DNA from: Sphingomonas leidyi
Lineage (GTDB): Bacteria; Pseudomonadota; Alphaproteobacteria; Sphingomonadales; Sphingomonadaceae
DNA length: 64,000 bases
Direction of reading: 5' to 3'
Assembly (NCBI RefSeq): GCF_011761945.1
Contig: NZ_JAASQV010000002.1
Coordinates: 806,001 to 870,000 of the forward strand
The first letter of the stretch is position 1. Each line of letters begins with the position of its first letter. The notes beneath the pieces are model-generated. The model did not search any database. It was not told the origin of the DNA and saw nothing but the letters and a program-made list of their open reading frames with translations. A program made the translations under genes and the position numbers. Shown piece after piece: positions 25,831 to 37,300 of the stretch.

Positions 25831-28800
25831 ATGACCCAGCCCGCGCCCTTCGCCGCCTTCGCTCCGCCCGTCCGCGAACCGACTCCGCTCCGCCGGGCGA
25901 TCACCGCCGCCTATCGCCTCGACGAGCGCGCGGCGGTGGCGCCGCTGCTGGAAGCGGCGACGCTCGATCCCGCCACCCGCGCCGCGATCCGCGAGACGGC
26001 GACGCGGCTGGTCACCGGCCTGCGCGCCCGGCGCCGCGGCGGCGCGGTAGAATCGCTGGTGCAGGAATATGCCCTGTCGAGCGAGGAGGGCGTGGCGCTG
26101 ATGTGCCTGGCGGAGGCGCTGCTCCGCATCCCCGACGATGCCACGCGCGACGCGCTGATCCGCGACAAGATCGCCGATGGCGACTGGCGCGCGCATCTCG
26201 GCGGCAAGTCGCTGTTCGTCAATGCGGCGACCTGGGCGCTGGTGGTGACGGGCAAGCTGGTCGACAGCGTCGACGATCGCGGGCTGGGCGCCGCGCTGAT
26301 GCGCCTCGTCGCGCGCGCCGGCGAGCCGGTGATCCGCCGCGCGATCGATCTGGCGATGCGGATGATGGGCGAGCAGTTCGTCACCGGCGAGACGATCGCC
26401 GAGGCGCTGAAGCGCGCGCGCCACGAAGAGGCCAAGGGCTTTCGCTACAGCTATGACATGCTCGGCGAGGCGGCGACCACCGGGGCGGATGCCGAGCGCT
26501 ATTATCGCGATTACGAGAACGCCATCCATGCGATCGGCACGGCGTCGAACGGGCGCGGCGTCTATGCGGGGCCGGGCATCTCGATCAAGCTCTCGGCGCT
26601 CCACCCGCGCTATGGCCGTGCCCAGGCGGACCGGGTGATGGGCGAGCTGCTCCCCCGGGTGAAGACGCTGGCGGTGCTGGCGCGGCGCTATGATATCGGA
26701 CTCAACATCGATGCCGAGGAAGCCGACCGGCTCGAAATCTCGCTCGACCTGCTGGAGAGCCTGGCGCTGGATCCCGACCTGGCCGGCTGGGACGGGCTCG
26801 GCTTCGTCGTCCAGGCCTATGGCAAGCGCTGCCCCTTCGTGATCGACTGGATCGTCGACCTTGCCGGGCGGGCCGGGCGGCGGATCATGGTCCGGCTGGT
26901 CAAGGGCGCCTATTGGGACGCGGAGATCAAGCGCGCCCAGGTCGACGGGCTGCGCGATTTCCCGGTCTATACCCGCAAGCCGCATACCGATGTGGCGTAC
27001 ATCGCCTGTGCGCGGAAGCTGCTCGCGGCGGGTGCGCGGGTCTTTCCGCAATTCGCCACGCACAATGCCCAGACGCTGGCGACGATCTACCGGCTCGCCG
27101 GGCCGGACTTCGCGCTGGGCCAATATGAGTTCCAGTGCCTGCACGGCATGGGCGAGCCGCTGTACGAGCAGGTGGTGGGCGCGGCGAAGCTGGATCGCCC
27201 CTGCCGCATCTATGCGCCGGTCGGCACGCATGAGACGCTTCTGGCCTATCTTGTGCGCCGCTTGCTGGAGAATGGCGCCAACTCCTCCTTCGTGAATCGT
27301 ATCGCGGATCCCGAAATTCCCGTTTCGGAGCTGGTCGCGGACCCTGTCGAGACGGTGCGCGCGATGCCCGATCCGGGCGCGCATCACGACAGGATCGCGC
27401 TTCCCGCGACGCTCTATCCGGACCGCCGCAACTCGGACGGCATCGATCTGAGTGACGAGACTGCGCTCACGGAGCTGACTCAGGCGCTCCAGCATAGTGC
27501 GACGATCGCATGGCGGGCGGTCCCGGCCGATGGGCAGGGAGTGGGGCGCAAGATATTGAATCCCGCGGATAATCGTGACGAGGTCGGCGCCGTGGTCGAG
27601 ATCTCGCCCGAGGCGGCGGCCGCCGCGGTCGCGCGTGCCGCGGCCTCTGGCTGGGGCGCCACCCCGGTCGCCGAACGCGCTGCGATGCTCGAGCGCGCCG
27701 CCGATGCGATGCAGGCGCAAATGCCGGTGCTGCTCGGCCTGATCGTGCGCGAAGCAGGCAAATCGCTGCCCAATGCCATTGCGGAGGTACGCGAAGCGAT
27801 TGATTTCCTGCGCTATTATGCGGCGCGTGCACGTGCGACCTTCGGCGCTGCCCAGCTGCCGCTGGGTCCGGTCGTCTGCATCAGCCCGTGGAATTTCCCG
27901 CTGGCGATCTTCACCGGCCAGGTGGCGGCGGCGCTGGTGGCGGGCAATCCGGTGCTCGCCAAGCCGGCCGAGGAGACTCCCCTGATCGCCGCCCAGGCAG
28001 TGGCGCTGCTCCACGCGGCGGGCGTCCCCGCCGACGCGCTCCAGCTGGTTCCCGGCGACGGCGCGATCGGCGCGGCGCTGGTCGGCGCGGCCGCGACCGC
28101 CGGCGTGATGTTCACCGGCTCGACCGAAGTGGCCCGCCTGATCCAGCGCCAGCTCGCCCCGCGCCTGTCCCCGGCCGGCCGGCCGATTCCGCTGGTGGCG
28201 GAGACCGGCGGCCAGAACGCAATGATCGTCGATTCCTCCGCGCTAGCCGAGCAGGTCGTCGCCGACGTCATCGCCTCGGCGTTCGACAGCGCGGGCCAGC
28301 GCTGTTCGGCGCTCCGGATCCTGTGCCTGCAGGAAGAGGTTGCCGATCGCACGCTGACGATGCTCAAGGGCGCGCTCAGGGAATTGCGCATCGGCCGCAC
28401 CGACGCGCTCAACGTCGATACCGGCCCGGTGATCACCGCCGAGGCGCGCGACACTATCGAGCGCCATGTCGCGACGATGCGCGCGCGGGGCCACCGCATC
28501 GAGCAGCAGGACCTGCCGGCCGCGACCGGGCACGGCACCTTCGTGCCGCCGACCATCATCGAGATCGATGCGATCGCCGATGTCGAGCGCGAGGTGTTCG
28601 GCCCGGTGCTCCACGTGCTGCGCTATCGCCGCGACGACCTGCCGGCGCTGATCGATGCGATCAACGCCACCGGCTATGGCCTCACCTTCGGCCTGCACAC
28701 CCGGCTCGACGAGACGGTCGCCGAAGTGACCGCGCGGGTGAAGGCGGGCAATCTCTATGTGAACCGCAACGTGATCGGCGCGATCGTCGGGGTGCAGCCC

Positions 28801-29418
28801 TTTGGCGGGCGGGGGCTTTCGGGCACCGGCCCCAAGGCGGGCGGGCCGCTCTATCTCGGCCGGCTGGTGGGCGCGGCGCCGGTTGCGATCGCGCCCATGG
28901 GATCGGCCGGGACGCCGCTGGGCGAATTCGCCGCCTGGCTCGATGCCCAGGGCGAAGTGCGGGCTGCCGATGCGGCGCGGCGCTATGGCGCGGCCTCGGC
29001 ACTCGGCTTCGAGCGCGAGCTGCCGGGGCCGGTGGGCGAGCGCAACCTCTATGCGCTCCATCCGCGCGGCCGCATCCTGATGCGCCCCGTGACGGTGGCC
29101 GGCCTGTATGACCAGATGGCCGCGGTGCTGGCGACGGGCAACAAGGGCAGGCTCGACGGGATGGCGTTGCCCCATGGCCTGCCGCCCCGGGTCGCCGCGG
29201 CCTTCGTGCCGGATGCGGCGGAGCCCCTCGCCGCGGCACTGGTCGAAGGGGACGTCGTGGCGGTGGCCCGGGAACTGGCGGCGATGGACGGACCGATCGT
29301 CCCGCTGCTGGCAACGGGCGAATCCGGCTATCCGATCGAGCTGCTGCTCGAGGAAGTATCGATCTCGATCAACACCACCGCGGCGGGGGGCAATGCCAGC
29401 CTGATGACGATCGGCTGA
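25831..29418 (+). CDS. putA: Bifunctional proline dehydrogenase / P5C dehydrogenase PutA
   Basis: 1195 residues. The FAD-dependent proline dehydrogenase barrel covers about 80-480 ([53 protein letters not shown]). The aldehyde dehydrogenase domain covers about 560-1010 with Glu791 ([13 protein letters not shown]) and nucleophile Cys825 ([12 protein letters not shown]). A C-terminal vestigial domain follows. Together they turn proline into glutamate with channelled P5C. It lacks the N-terminal ribbon-helix-helix of enteric PutA, so it is not its own repressor; the adjacent Lrp gene fits that role. Confidence 0.97.
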   Translation: MTQPAPFAAFAPPVREPTPLRRAITAAYRLDERAAVAPLLEAATLDPATRAAIRETATRLVTGLRARRRGGAVESLVQEYALSSEEGVALMCLAEALLRIPDDATRDALIRDKIADGDWRAHLGGKSLFVNAATWALVVTGKLVDSVDDRGLGAALMRLVARAGEPVIRRAIDLAMRMMGEQFVTGETIAEALKRARHEEAKGFRYSYDMLGEAATTGADAERYYRDYENAIHAIGTASNGRGVYAGPGISIKLSALHPRYGRAQADRVMGELLPRVKTLAVLARRYDIGLNIDAEEADRLEISLDLLESLALDPDLAGWDGLGFVVQAYGKRCPFVIDWIVDLAGRAGRRIMVRLVKGAYWDAEIKRAQVDGLRDFPVYTRKPHTDVAYIACARKLLAAGARVFPQFATHNAQTLATIYRLAGPDFALGQYEFQCLHGMGEPLYEQVVGAAKLDRPCRIYAPVGTHETLLAYLVRRLLENGANSSFVNRIADPEIPVSELVADPVETVRAMPDPGAHHDRIALPATLYPDRRNSDGIDLSDETALTELTQALQHSATIAWRAVPADGQGVGRKILNPADNRDEVGAVVEISPEAAAAAVARAAASGWGATPVAERAAMLERAADAMQAQMPVLLGLIVREAGKSLPNAIAEVREAIDFLRYYAARARATFGAAQLPLGPVVCISPWNFPLAIFTGQVAAALVAGNPVLAKPAEETPLIAAQAVALLHAAGVPADALQLVPGDGAIGAALVGAAATAGVMFTGSTEVARLIQRQLAPRLSPAGRPIPLVAETGGQNAMIVDSSALAEQVVADVIASAFDSAGQRCSALRILCLQEEVADRTLTMLKGALRELRIGRTDALNVDTGPVITAEARDTIERHVATMRARGHRIEQQDLPAATGHGTFVPPTIIEIDAIADVEREVFGPVLHVLRYRRDDLPALIDAINATGYGLTFGLHTRLDETVAEVTARVKAGNLYVNRNVIGAIVGVQPFGGRGLSGTGPKAGGPLYLGRLVGAAPVAIAPMGSAGTPLGEFAAWLDAQGEVRAADAARRYGAASALGFERELPGPVGERNLYALHPRGRILMRPVTVAGLYDQMAAVLATGNKGRLDGMALPHGLPPRVAAAFVPDAAEPLAAALVEGDVVAVARELAAMDGPIVPLLATGESGYPIELLLEEVSISINTTAAGGNASLMTIG

Positions 29419-29524
29419 TCCGGTCCGTCCTGCCCGGTGCCATCCGGCGCTTGCCTCTCCGTCCGCCGCGCGGCATGGGGTGAGGCTCGGCCGGCAGGCA
29501 GGTTTCAGTTCCAGGACCAAGGGC

Positions 29525-30445
29525 ATGAAGGACAAACTCATAGTGCTGATCGGCGGCGGCGGATTCGTCGGCCGCTATGTGGCGCAGGAACTGCTCGCCG
29601 CGGGCGCGCGCCTGCGAATCGCCCAGCGCCGGCCGCGCGATGCCTGGTTCCTCAAGCCGCTGGGCGGCCTGGGCCAGACCCAGTTCGTCGCCGCCGACGT
29701 GACTCGGCCCGAAACGATCGCCGCCGCGGTCGCCGGCGCCGATGCGGTGGTGAACCTGGCGGGCGTGCTCAAGGGCGATTTCGACGGCGTCAACACTGCC
29801 GGCGCGCGCACCGTCGCCACTGCGGCCAGGGCGGCCGGTGTCGCATCGCTCGTCCATTTCTCCGCGCTTGGCGCCGAGGGGGATTCGGCTTCCGCCTATG
29901 GCCGTTCCAAGGCGGCGGGCGAGGCCGCGGTGCGGCAGGCCTTTCCGGAAGCCGTGATCCTGCGTCCTTCCTTTGTCTTCGGGCGCGAGGACCAGTTCAC
30001 CAACCGGTTCGCTGCGATGCTCGGCATGGGGCCGGTGGTGCCGGTGCTGCGCGCCGGCGTGCGTTTCCAGCCGGTCTATGTCGTCGACGTCGCCCGGGCG
30101 GTGGCGGCGGTGCTCGCCGCGCCGGAGCAGTCCGCGGGCCAGGCCTATGCGCTGGGCGGGCCCGACACGCTGACCATGGCCGAACTCCTCCACTGGCTCG
30201 CCGGCGCGACCGGCCACAAGCCGGCCTTTGCCGAACTGCCCGATCCGCTCGGCGCGCTGATCGCCATGTTGCCCGGCACGCCGATCACGCGCGACCAGTG
30301 GCGCATGCTCCAGGCGGACAATGTCGCGGGCGATGCGCCGGGGCTCGCGGCGCTCGGCATCGTGCCGACGCCGCTCGCCAGCGTCGCCTCGACTTGGCTC
30401 GTCCGCTATCGCCGCAACGGCCGCTTCGCCAGGCTGGCCGCCTGA
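29525..30445 (+). CDS. NAD(P)-binding protein, complex I NDUFA9-like (atypical SDR)
   Basis: 306 residues of the atypical short-chain dehydrogenase family. The dinucleotide loop is VLIGGGGFVGRYVAQEL, followed by VNLAGVLKGDFDGVNTAGART, HFSALGAEGDSASAYGRSKAAGE and LRPSFVFGREDQFTNRFA. This pattern matches the NDUFA9-like group, found as an accessory complex I subunit in mitochondria and as a free protein in alphaproteobacteria. The Tyr-x3-Lys of active dehydrogenases survives as YGRSK. It precedes uppP, as in other sphingomonads. Exact role is unknown. Confidence 0.85.
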   Translation: MKDKLIVLIGGGGFVGRYVAQELLAAGARLRIAQRRPRDAWFLKPLGGLGQTQFVAADVTRPETIAAAVAGADAVVNLAGVLKGDFDGVNTAGARTVATAARAAGVASLVHFSALGAEGDSASAYGRSKAAGEAAVRQAFPEAVILRPSFVFGREDQFTNRFAAMLGMGPVVPVLRAGVRFQPVYVVDVARAVAAVLAAPEQSAGQAYALGGPDTLTMAELLHWLAGATGHKPAFAELPDPLGALIAMLPGTPITRDQWRMLQADNVAGDAPGLAALGIVPTPLASVASTWLVRYRRNGRFARLAA

Positions 30446-30486
30446 ACATCTTCTCGCGCCGCCGGCGCATCGGAGCATAGCCAAGC

Positions 30487-31293
30487 ATGAGCGAAACCCT
30501 GGTTGCGATCCTCCTCGGCATTGTCGAGGGGATCACCGAATTCCTGCCGGTCTCCTCGACCGGCCATCTGATCCTCGCGTCCGAGCTGCTCGGCTATGAC
30601 GCCGCCACCTGGGCGATGTTCAATGTCGTCATCCAGCTCGGCGCCATCCTGGCGGTAGTGGTGCTCTACTGGCGGACCTTCTGGGCGGTGGCCTCCGGCC
30701 TCCTCCGGATGAACCCGGTCTCGTGGCGCTTCACCCGCAACCTGCTCGTCGCCTTCATCCCCGCCGCGGTGATCGGCCTCGCGCTCCATTCGAAGATCGA
30801 GGTGCTGCTCGGCGAGCCGATGGTGGTCGCCTGGGCACTGGTGATCGGCGGCATCGCGATCCTGGTGATCGAGCGGCTGGTGAAGTCCGCGACGATCCAT
30901 GGCATCGCCGAGATCCCGTTGGTCCGGGTGATCGGCATCGGTTTCATCCAGTGCATCGCGATGATCCCGGGCGTAAGCCGTTCGGGGGCGACGATCATGG
31001 GCGCGCTCAGCCTGGGCGTGGAGCGGCGCACCGCCGCCGAGTTCAGCTTCTTCCTCGCCATCCCCACGATGCTGGGCGCCACCACGCTCGAGCTGCTCAA
31101 GAATCACGACGCGATCGCCTCGGCCCGCGTGGGATGGGACGAGATCGGCATCGGCTTCGTCACTGCCTTCGTCGTCGCGATCGTCGTCATCAAATGGTTC
31201 GTCGGCATCGTCTCGAAACATGGTTTCGCGCCCTTTGCCTGGTACCGCATCATCGCCGGCATCGGGGCGATCGTCTGGCTCTCGATGCGGTAA
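30487..31293 (+). CDS. uppP: Undecaprenyl-diphosphate phosphatase UppP (BacA)
   Basis: 268 residues, about eight membrane segments. The two catalytic motifs are EGITEFLPVSSTGHLILASE and IPGVSRSGATIMGAL. It dephosphorylates undecaprenyl diphosphate so that the lipid carrier can be reused in peptidoglycan and polysaccharide synthesis, and confers bacitracin tolerance. It follows the NDUFA9-like gene by 41 nt. Confidence 0.97.
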   Translation: MSETLVAILLGIVEGITEFLPVSSTGHLILASELLGYDAATWAMFNVVIQLGAILAVVVLYWRTFWAVASGLLRMNPVSWRFTRNLLVAFIPAAVIGLALHSKIEVLLGEPMVVAWALVIGGIAILVIERLVKSATIHGIAEIPLVRVIGIGFIQCIAMIPGVSRSGATIMGALSLGVERRTAAEFSFFLAIPTMLGATTLELLKNHDAIASARVGWDEIGIGFVTAFVVAIVVIKWFVGIVSKHGFAPFAWYRIIAGIGAIVWLSMR

Positions 31294-31365
31294 GGTCCGT
31301 ACCGGCCCTAAAATGGCGTAAGAATATTTCAAATTCAGGCCGGCGACGCAGAAAAACCTAATATA

Positions 31366-31385
31366 GGTCAGCTTTGCTGACTTTT
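31366..31385 (+). terminator. Hairpin with T run between uppP and gltD
   Basis: GTCAGC (31367-31372), loop TTT, GCTGAC (31376-31381), then TTTT. It has the form of a compact intrinsic terminator, 73 nt after uppP and 31 nt before gltD, inside an AT-rich 123-nt gap. It could end uppP transcripts, attenuate gltD, or be an operator palindrome; the sequence alone does not decide. Confidence 0.45.
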
Positions 31386-31416
31386 ATCGACTCGCTTGCG
31401 GCGTTAGCGCGGCCGC

Positions 31417-32853
31417 ATGGCGGAAACGATGCTCAAATTCGTTGGAACGGCGCAGGCTTATCCAAGCAAGCGCGGGGCGGAACTGCGCGCGGAGGATTTC
31501 CGCGAGATCGCGGATCGCTACGCGGTGCCCACGGCCGAGGAACAGGCCAGCCGCTGCTCGCAATGCGGCGTGCCCTATTGCTCGGTGCATTGCCCGCTGC
31601 ACAATCACATCCCGGACTGGCTGCGCCTCACGGCGGAGGGGCGCCTGCGCGAAGCCTATGCGCTGTCGAACAGCACTTCGACCATGCCGGAGATCTGCGG
31701 CCGCATCTGCCCCCAGGACCGGCTGTGCGAGGGCAATTGCGTCATCGAATTCTCCGGCCATGGTGCGGTCACCATCGGCTCGGTCGAGAAGTTCATCACC
31801 GACACCGCCTGGGAAGAGGGCTGGGTCGAGCCGGTGGCGGTGGGCCCGGCGCGCGGCCAGTCGGTCGGCATCGTCGGCGCGGGGCCGGCGGGCCTGGCGG
31901 CGGCCGAGTATCTGCGCGAATATGGCTATGAGGTGCATGTCTATGACCGGCACGATCGCGCCGGCGGACTGCTCACCTACGGCATTCCGGGCTTCAAGCT
32001 CGAGAAGCAGATCGTCATGCGCCGGATCGAGCGGCTCGAACAGGGCGGGATCGTCTTTCACCTGGGCTTCGCGGTCGGCCGGGAAGCGAGCCTCGACGAT
32101 CTGCGCAAGCGGCATGATGCGCTGCTGATCGCCACCGGCGTCTACAAGGCGCGCGGCATCCAGGCGCCGGGCATCGGCGCGACGGGAATCGTCGAGGCGC
32201 TCGACTATCTCACGGCTTCAAACCGCAAGGGCTTCGGCGATGCGGTCCCGGCCTTTGACGACGGCAGCCTCGATGCGAACGGCAAGCATGTCGTGGTGAT
32301 CGGCGGCGGCGACACCGCGATGGACTGCGTCCGCACTGCCGTTCGCCAGGGCGCGGCCTCGGTGAAGTGCCTTTATCGCCGCGACCGGGCGAACATGCCC
32401 GGCTCGCAGCGCGAGACCGCCAATGCCGAGGAGGAGGGCGTCGAGTTCGTCTGGCTCTCGGCTCCCGAAGCCTTTGACGGTGGCGACCGGGTCAGCGGCG
32501 TGCGGGCCACGCGCATGCGGCTGGGTGCGCCCGACGCCTCGGGCCGTCGCGCGCCCGAACTCGATCCGGGCGGTGCCTTCCAGCTCCAGGCGGATCTGGT
32601 GATCAAGGCGCTGGGCTTCGAGCCCGAGGACCTGCCGCGCCTGTTCGGTGCCGAGGGGCTGGGCGTCACGCGCTGGGGCACGCTGCGCACGGACGGGCGC
32701 ACGATGATGACCAGCCTCGACGGCGTTTTCGCGGCCGGCGATATTGTCCGTGGCGCGAGTCTGGTCGTCTGGGCGATTCGCGACGGCCGCGACGTGGCGG
32801 CGCACATGCATGCCTGGATGCGCGCCCGCGCCGATGCGGCACGGGCTGCTTGA
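31417..32853 (+). CDS. gltD: Glutamate synthase small subunit GltD
   Basis: 478 residues. The N-terminal domain carries two Cys clusters for 4Fe-4S centres (CSQCGVPYCSVHCPLHN and CGRICPQDRLCEGNC). Two Rossmann segments bind FAD (VGIVGAGPAGLAAAEYL) and NADPH (VVVIGGGDTAMDCVRTA), and AAGDIVRGASLVVWAIRDGR closes the FAD site. It passes electrons from NADPH to GltB for glutamate synthesis from glutamine and 2-oxoglutarate. Start may be ATG 31417 or 31429. Unusually, two DUF2059 genes separate it from gltB. Confidence 0.96.
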   Translation: MAETMLKFVGTAQAYPSKRGAELRAEDFREIADRYAVPTAEEQASRCSQCGVPYCSVHCPLHNHIPDWLRLTAEGRLREAYALSNSTSTMPEICGRICPQDRLCEGNCVIEFSGHGAVTIGSVEKFITDTAWEEGWVEPVAVGPARGQSVGIVGAGPAGLAAAEYLREYGYEVHVYDRHDRAGGLLTYGIPGFKLEKQIVMRRIERLEQGGIVFHLGFAVGREASLDDLRKRHDALLIATGVYKARGIQAPGIGATGIVEALDYLTASNRKGFGDAVPAFDDGSLDANGKHVVVIGGGDTAMDCVRTAVRQGAASVKCLYRRDRANMPGSQRETANAEEEGVEFVWLSAPEAFDGGDRVSGVRATRMRLGAPDASGRRAPELDPGGAFQLQADLVIKALGFEPEDLPRLFGAEGLGVTRWGTLRTDGRTMMTSLDGVFAAGDIVRGASLVVWAIRDGRDVAAHMHAWMRARADAARAA

Positions 32854-32864
32854 TAAGGTTGTCG

Positions 32865-33563
32865 ATGCCCATGAAGCCCTTCCTCCTGGCCCTTGCCCTG
32901 GGCGCCGCCGCACCGACCCCGGCTTCGGCGTTCGCCGCCGCGCCGGTTGCTGCGCCGGTCGCCGACACCGATGTCCAGAGGCTCGTCGCATTGCTGGCGC
33001 CGGACGAGGCGGTCACCCGGCTGGCCGGCAAGGCCTTCGACACCGGCATGGATCGGCAGATCGCCGCCAATCCCGAGCGCAAGGCAGCCTATGCCGCCGA
33101 TCCCGCGATGCGCCAGGCGGTGGGCGGCCAGCTGCGCGCGCAGTTCGCGTCGGCGCTGGTCGCCGCGCTCCCCTCGCTGCGCGCGGAGATCGAGGGCATC
33201 CTCAGGACCGCGCTGACCCCCGCCGAGGTGACCGACATGCTCGCCTTTTTCGGCAGCCCCACCGGCCAGAAGGTGCGCGCCGAAGCCTATGAGAGGATGG
33301 GCAGCGCGCCGGGCCAGTCTCCGCAGGAGATGCAGCAGGCGGCGATCGCCGCGGTGATGGCAAAGATGACCGCGGAGGATTATCCCGCGCTGATGGCGTT
33401 CGCCGGCAGCACGGCGTCGCAGAAGATGGGCACGGTCAATCCCAGGATCTCGGCGGCGAGCCAGGCCTGGGCGGACAGGCTGATCGCGGCCAATCTCCCG
33501 AAGCTGAAGGCGCTGGAGGACAAGCTGGCGGCGGACTATCGCGCAAGGAAGGGCGGCAAGTGA
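32865..33563 (+). CDS. Exported DUF2059 protein, first copy
   Basis: About 232 residues with a signal peptide (MPMKPFLLALALGAAAPTPASAFA). The mature part is helical; the DUF2059-type segment is ILRTALTPAEVTDMLAFFGSPTGQKVRAEA. DUF2059 proteins are periplasmic or outer-membrane-associated and have no known activity. AAGG 6 nt before the ATG at 32865 favours this start; the frame is also open from a TTG at 32850 that overlaps gltD. The stop overlaps the start of the second copy by 1 nt. Confidence 0.75.
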   Translation: MPMKPFLLALALGAAAPTPASAFAAAPVAAPVADTDVQRLVALLAPDEAVTRLAGKAFDTGMDRQIAANPERKAAYAADPAMRQAVGGQLRAQFASALVAALPSLRAEIEGILRTALTPAEVTDMLAFFGSPTGQKVRAEAYERMGSAPGQSPQEMQQAAIAAVMAKMTAEDYPALMAFAGSTASQKMGTVNPRISAASQAWADRLIAANLPKLKALEDKLAADYRARKGGK

Positions 33564-34324
33564 TGCGCCCGTCCTTCCTTGCCGCCTTCCTGCTGTTCGC
33601 CGGCAGCGGCGCCGTGCAGGCGCAGACGGTGCCGCAACCCGCGCCAGCCGCGCCGGCGCTCGGTCCGGTCGATCCCGCTCGCCTGGCCGTGGCCGATCGT
33701 CTCGTCGCCAAGCTGCTGCCGGCCGGCATCTACAAGCAGCTGTTCGACAAGAGCTTCAACGCGATGATGGACAAGATCGTCGGCCAGGTGGGCGAGATGC
33801 CGGTCGCCAAGCTGGCGCAGATGGGCGGAGTCACCGAGGCGCAGGCCCAGGCGCTGGGTGCCGTCAAGATGCGCGAGATCATGGAGATCTACGATCCGGC
33901 CTGGCGGGAGCGCCAGCGCCGCACGATGCAGGTCATCACCGCCGGCATGGGCGACATCATGACCAGGGTCGAACCGAAGGCGCGGGTCGCATTGGCCAGG
34001 GCCTATGCCCGCGAGTTCAGCGGTGCCGAGCTCGAGGATCTCGATCGCTATTTCGCCACGCCGGCGGGCGCCCATTATGCGTCGCGCGCGCTCCTCATCG
34101 CCATGGGGCCGGACATGATGGAGGCGATGAACGCGATCATGCCCGAATTGACGGACGCGATGCCCGGCCTGGTCCGGAAGGCGCAGGCTGCGACTGCCGA
34201 CCTGCCGGCGGTGCGCACCAAGGGCGACCTGTCGCCCGCAGAACGCAAGAAGCTCGCCGAACTGTTCGGCGTCGATCCCGAAACGCTCGAAGACCATGCG
34301 TCTTCGTCGACCGGCACGGAGTAG
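33563..34324 (+). CDS. Exported DUF2059 protein, second copy
   Basis: 253 residues with a signal peptide (MRPSFLAAFLLFAGSGAVQA) and a mature helical domain. Its EFSGAELEDLDRYFATPAGAHYASRA matches the conserved DUF2059 part TPAEVTDMLAFFGSPTGQKV of the first copy, so the two are distant paralogues. It begins in a TGATG overlap with the first copy and ends 5 nt before gltB. The C-terminus (LSPAERKKLAELFGVDPETLEDH) is acidic. Function unknown; the tight spacing implies cotranscription with glutamate synthase. Confidence 0.72.
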   Translation: MRPSFLAAFLLFAGSGAVQAQTVPQPAPAAPALGPVDPARLAVADRLVAKLLPAGIYKQLFDKSFNAMMDKIVGQVGEMPVAKLAQMGGVTEAQAQALGAVKMREIMEIYDPAWRERQRRTMQVITAGMGDIMTRVEPKARVALARAYAREFSGAELEDLDRYFATPAGAHYASRALLIAMGPDMMEAMNAIMPELTDAMPGLVRKAQAATADLPAVRTKGDLSPAERKKLAELFGVDPETLEDHASSSTGTE

Positions 34325-34329
34325 TTGAG

Positions 34330-37300
34330 ATGAAGCTGGACGAACGCGAACGGCTCGCCCGCGAGGGCATGTACCGTCCCGAGTTCGAGGGAGACGCCTG
34401 TGGCGTCGGCCTGGTCGCCGCGACCGACGGCCAGCCCTCGCGCCGCGTCGTCCAGTCGGCGATCGATGCGCTGAAGGCGGTGTGGCACCGCGGCGCGGTG
34501 GATGCCGACGGCAAGACCGGCGACGGCGCCGGCATCCATGTCGACCTGCCCGTCCGCTTCTTCGACGACGCGATCGCCGCGGGCGGCCACCGCGTGCTGC
34601 CGAACCGGCTGGCGGTGGGCATGGTCTTCCTGCCGCGCACCGACCTGGGCGCGCAGGAGGCCTGCCGCACGATCGTCGAGAGCGAGATCATCGAGGCGGG
34701 CTACACCATCTATGGCTGGCGCCAGGTGCCGGTCGACGTCTCGGTCATCGGCATGAAGGCGCAGGCGACGCGCCCCGAGATCGAGCAGATCATGATCGCG
34801 GGGCCGCTCCCCGGCGCGATGGACGCCGCCGAGTTCGAGAAGGAACTCTATCTCGTCCGCCGCCGGATCGAGAAGCGGGTGATCGCCGCGCAGATCAGCG
34901 GCTTCTACATCTGCTCGCTCTCGACGCGCTCGATCATCTACAAGGGCCTGTTCCTCGCCGAGAGCCTGTCGGACTTCTATCCGGATCTGCGCGACGAGCG
35001 TTTCACCAGCCGCGTGGCGATCTTCCACCAGCGTTACTCCACCAATACCTTCCCGCAATGGTGGCTGGCCCAGCCCTTTCGCTGCCTGGCGCACAATGGC
35101 GAGATCAACACGATCCGCGGCAACAAGAACTGGATGCTCAGCCACGAGATCAAGATGGCGAGCATCGCCTTTGGCGAGCGTTCGGAGGACATCAAGCCGG
35201 TGATCCCGGCCGGCGCGTCGGACACCGCCGCGCTCGACGCGGTGTTCGAGGCGATCTGCCGCTCGGGCCGCGACGCCCCCACCGCCAAGCTGATGCTGGT
35301 GCCCGAGGCATGGGACGAGCATACGCCCGGGAAGCATCTCGAGATGTACAAATATCTCGCCTCGGTGATGGAGCCGTGGGACGGCCCCGCCGCGCTGGCG
35401 ATGACCGACGGGCGCTGGGCGGTGGCGGGCGTCGACCGCAACGCGCTGCGCCCGCTGCGCTACACCCAGACTTCGGACGGCCTGCTGATCGTCGGCTCCG
35501 AGACCGGCATGGTCCAGATCCCCGAATCGACCGTGATCGCCAAGGGCCGGATGGGCCCGGGCCAGATGATCGCGGTCGACCTCGACCAGGGCGTCCTGCT
35601 CTGCGACCGCGAGATCAAGGACAGGATCGCCGGCGAGCATGACTATGCCGCCATGATCGGCGAGTTCATCACCGTGGCCGACCTGCCCGAGCCCGATGCC
35701 GCGCCGCTGCGCTTCGATCGGGCCGAGCTGACCCGTCGGCAGGTCGCGGCCGGGCAGACGCTCGAGGACATGGAGCTGATCCTCGCCCCGATGGTCGAGA
35801 CCGCCAAGGAAGCGATCGGCTCGATGGGCGACGACACGCCGCTTGCCGTCATCTCGGACAAGCCGCGCCTGATCAGCCAGTTCTTCCGCCAGAATTTCAG
35901 CCAGGTCACCAATCCGCCGATCGACTCCCTGCGCGAACGGCAGGTGATGACGCTCAAGACGCGCTTCGGCAACCTTGCCAACATCCTCGACACCGAGGGC
36001 GGCGGCTCGAAGGTGCTGGTGCTCGACAGCCCGGTACTCACCAATGGCGATTGGGATCGGCTGCGCGAGCATTTCGGCGACCAGTGCGCCGAGATCGACT
36101 GCACCTTCCCGGTCGGCGACGATCCGGACGACCTGCGCGAGGCGATCCGCCGCATCCGCTACGAGGCCGAGCAGGCGGTCCGCGCCGGCTGTACCGAGCT
36201 GTTCCTGACGGACGAGCATGTTTCGGAGAGCCGCGTCGCCATCGCCGGCGTGCTGGCGGCGGCGGCGGTGCACACGCACCTGGTCCGCCGGGGCCTGCGT
36301 TCCTACGCCTCGGTCAACGTCCGCAGCTCGGAATGCCTCGACACCCATTATTACGCGGTGCTGATCGGCGTCGGCGCGACCACGGTGAACGCCTATCTCA
36401 CCGAAGCCTCGATCGCCGATCGCCATGCGCGCGGCCTGTTCGGCGACATCGCGCTGGAGGAATGCCTCAAGCGCCACCGCAAGGCGATCGACGAGGGCCT
36501 GCTCAAGATCATGTCGAAGATGGGGATCGCAGTGATCTCCTCCTATCGCGGCGGCTATAATTTCGAGGCGGTGGGCCTCAGCCGGGCGCTGGTAAACGAC
36601 CTGTTCCCCGGCATGCCCGCCAAGATCTCGGGCGAGGGCTATGCCTCGCTCCATCTCTCGGCGATGCTTCGTCACCAGGCGGGCTATGATCGCGGCGTCG
36701 CGACACTGCCGATCGGCGGCTTCTATCGCCAGCGCCATGGCGGCGAGACGCATGCCTATTCGGCCCAGCTCATGCACCTGCTGCAGACGGCGGTCTCGAC
36801 CGACAGCTATTCGTCCTATCTCGCCTTCTCGCGCGGCGTGCGCGACTTGCCGCCGGTCTATCTGCGCGACCTGCTCGAGTTCAATTTCCCGAACGAAGGC
36901 ATCCAGATCGACCAGGTCGAGGCGATCACCGAGATCCGCAAGCGCTTCGTCACGCCGGGCATGTCGCTCGGCGCGCTCAGCCCGGAGGCGCACGAGACGC
37001 TGGCGATCGCGATGAACCGCATCGGCGCCAAGGCGGTGTCGGGCGAAGGCGGCGAGGACAAGAACCGCTACACGCCGTACGAGAATGGCGACAATGCCAA
37101 TTCCACGATCAAGCAGATCGCCTCGGGCCGTTTCGGCGTCACCGCCGAATATCTGAACGCCTGCGACGAGATCGAGATCAAGGTCGCCCAGGGCGCCAAG
37201 CCCGGCGAGGGCGGCCAGCTGCCCGGTTTCAAGGTCACCGAGTTCATCGCCAGGCTGCGCCACGCGACGCCGGGCGTGACTTTGATCTCGCCGCCGCCGC

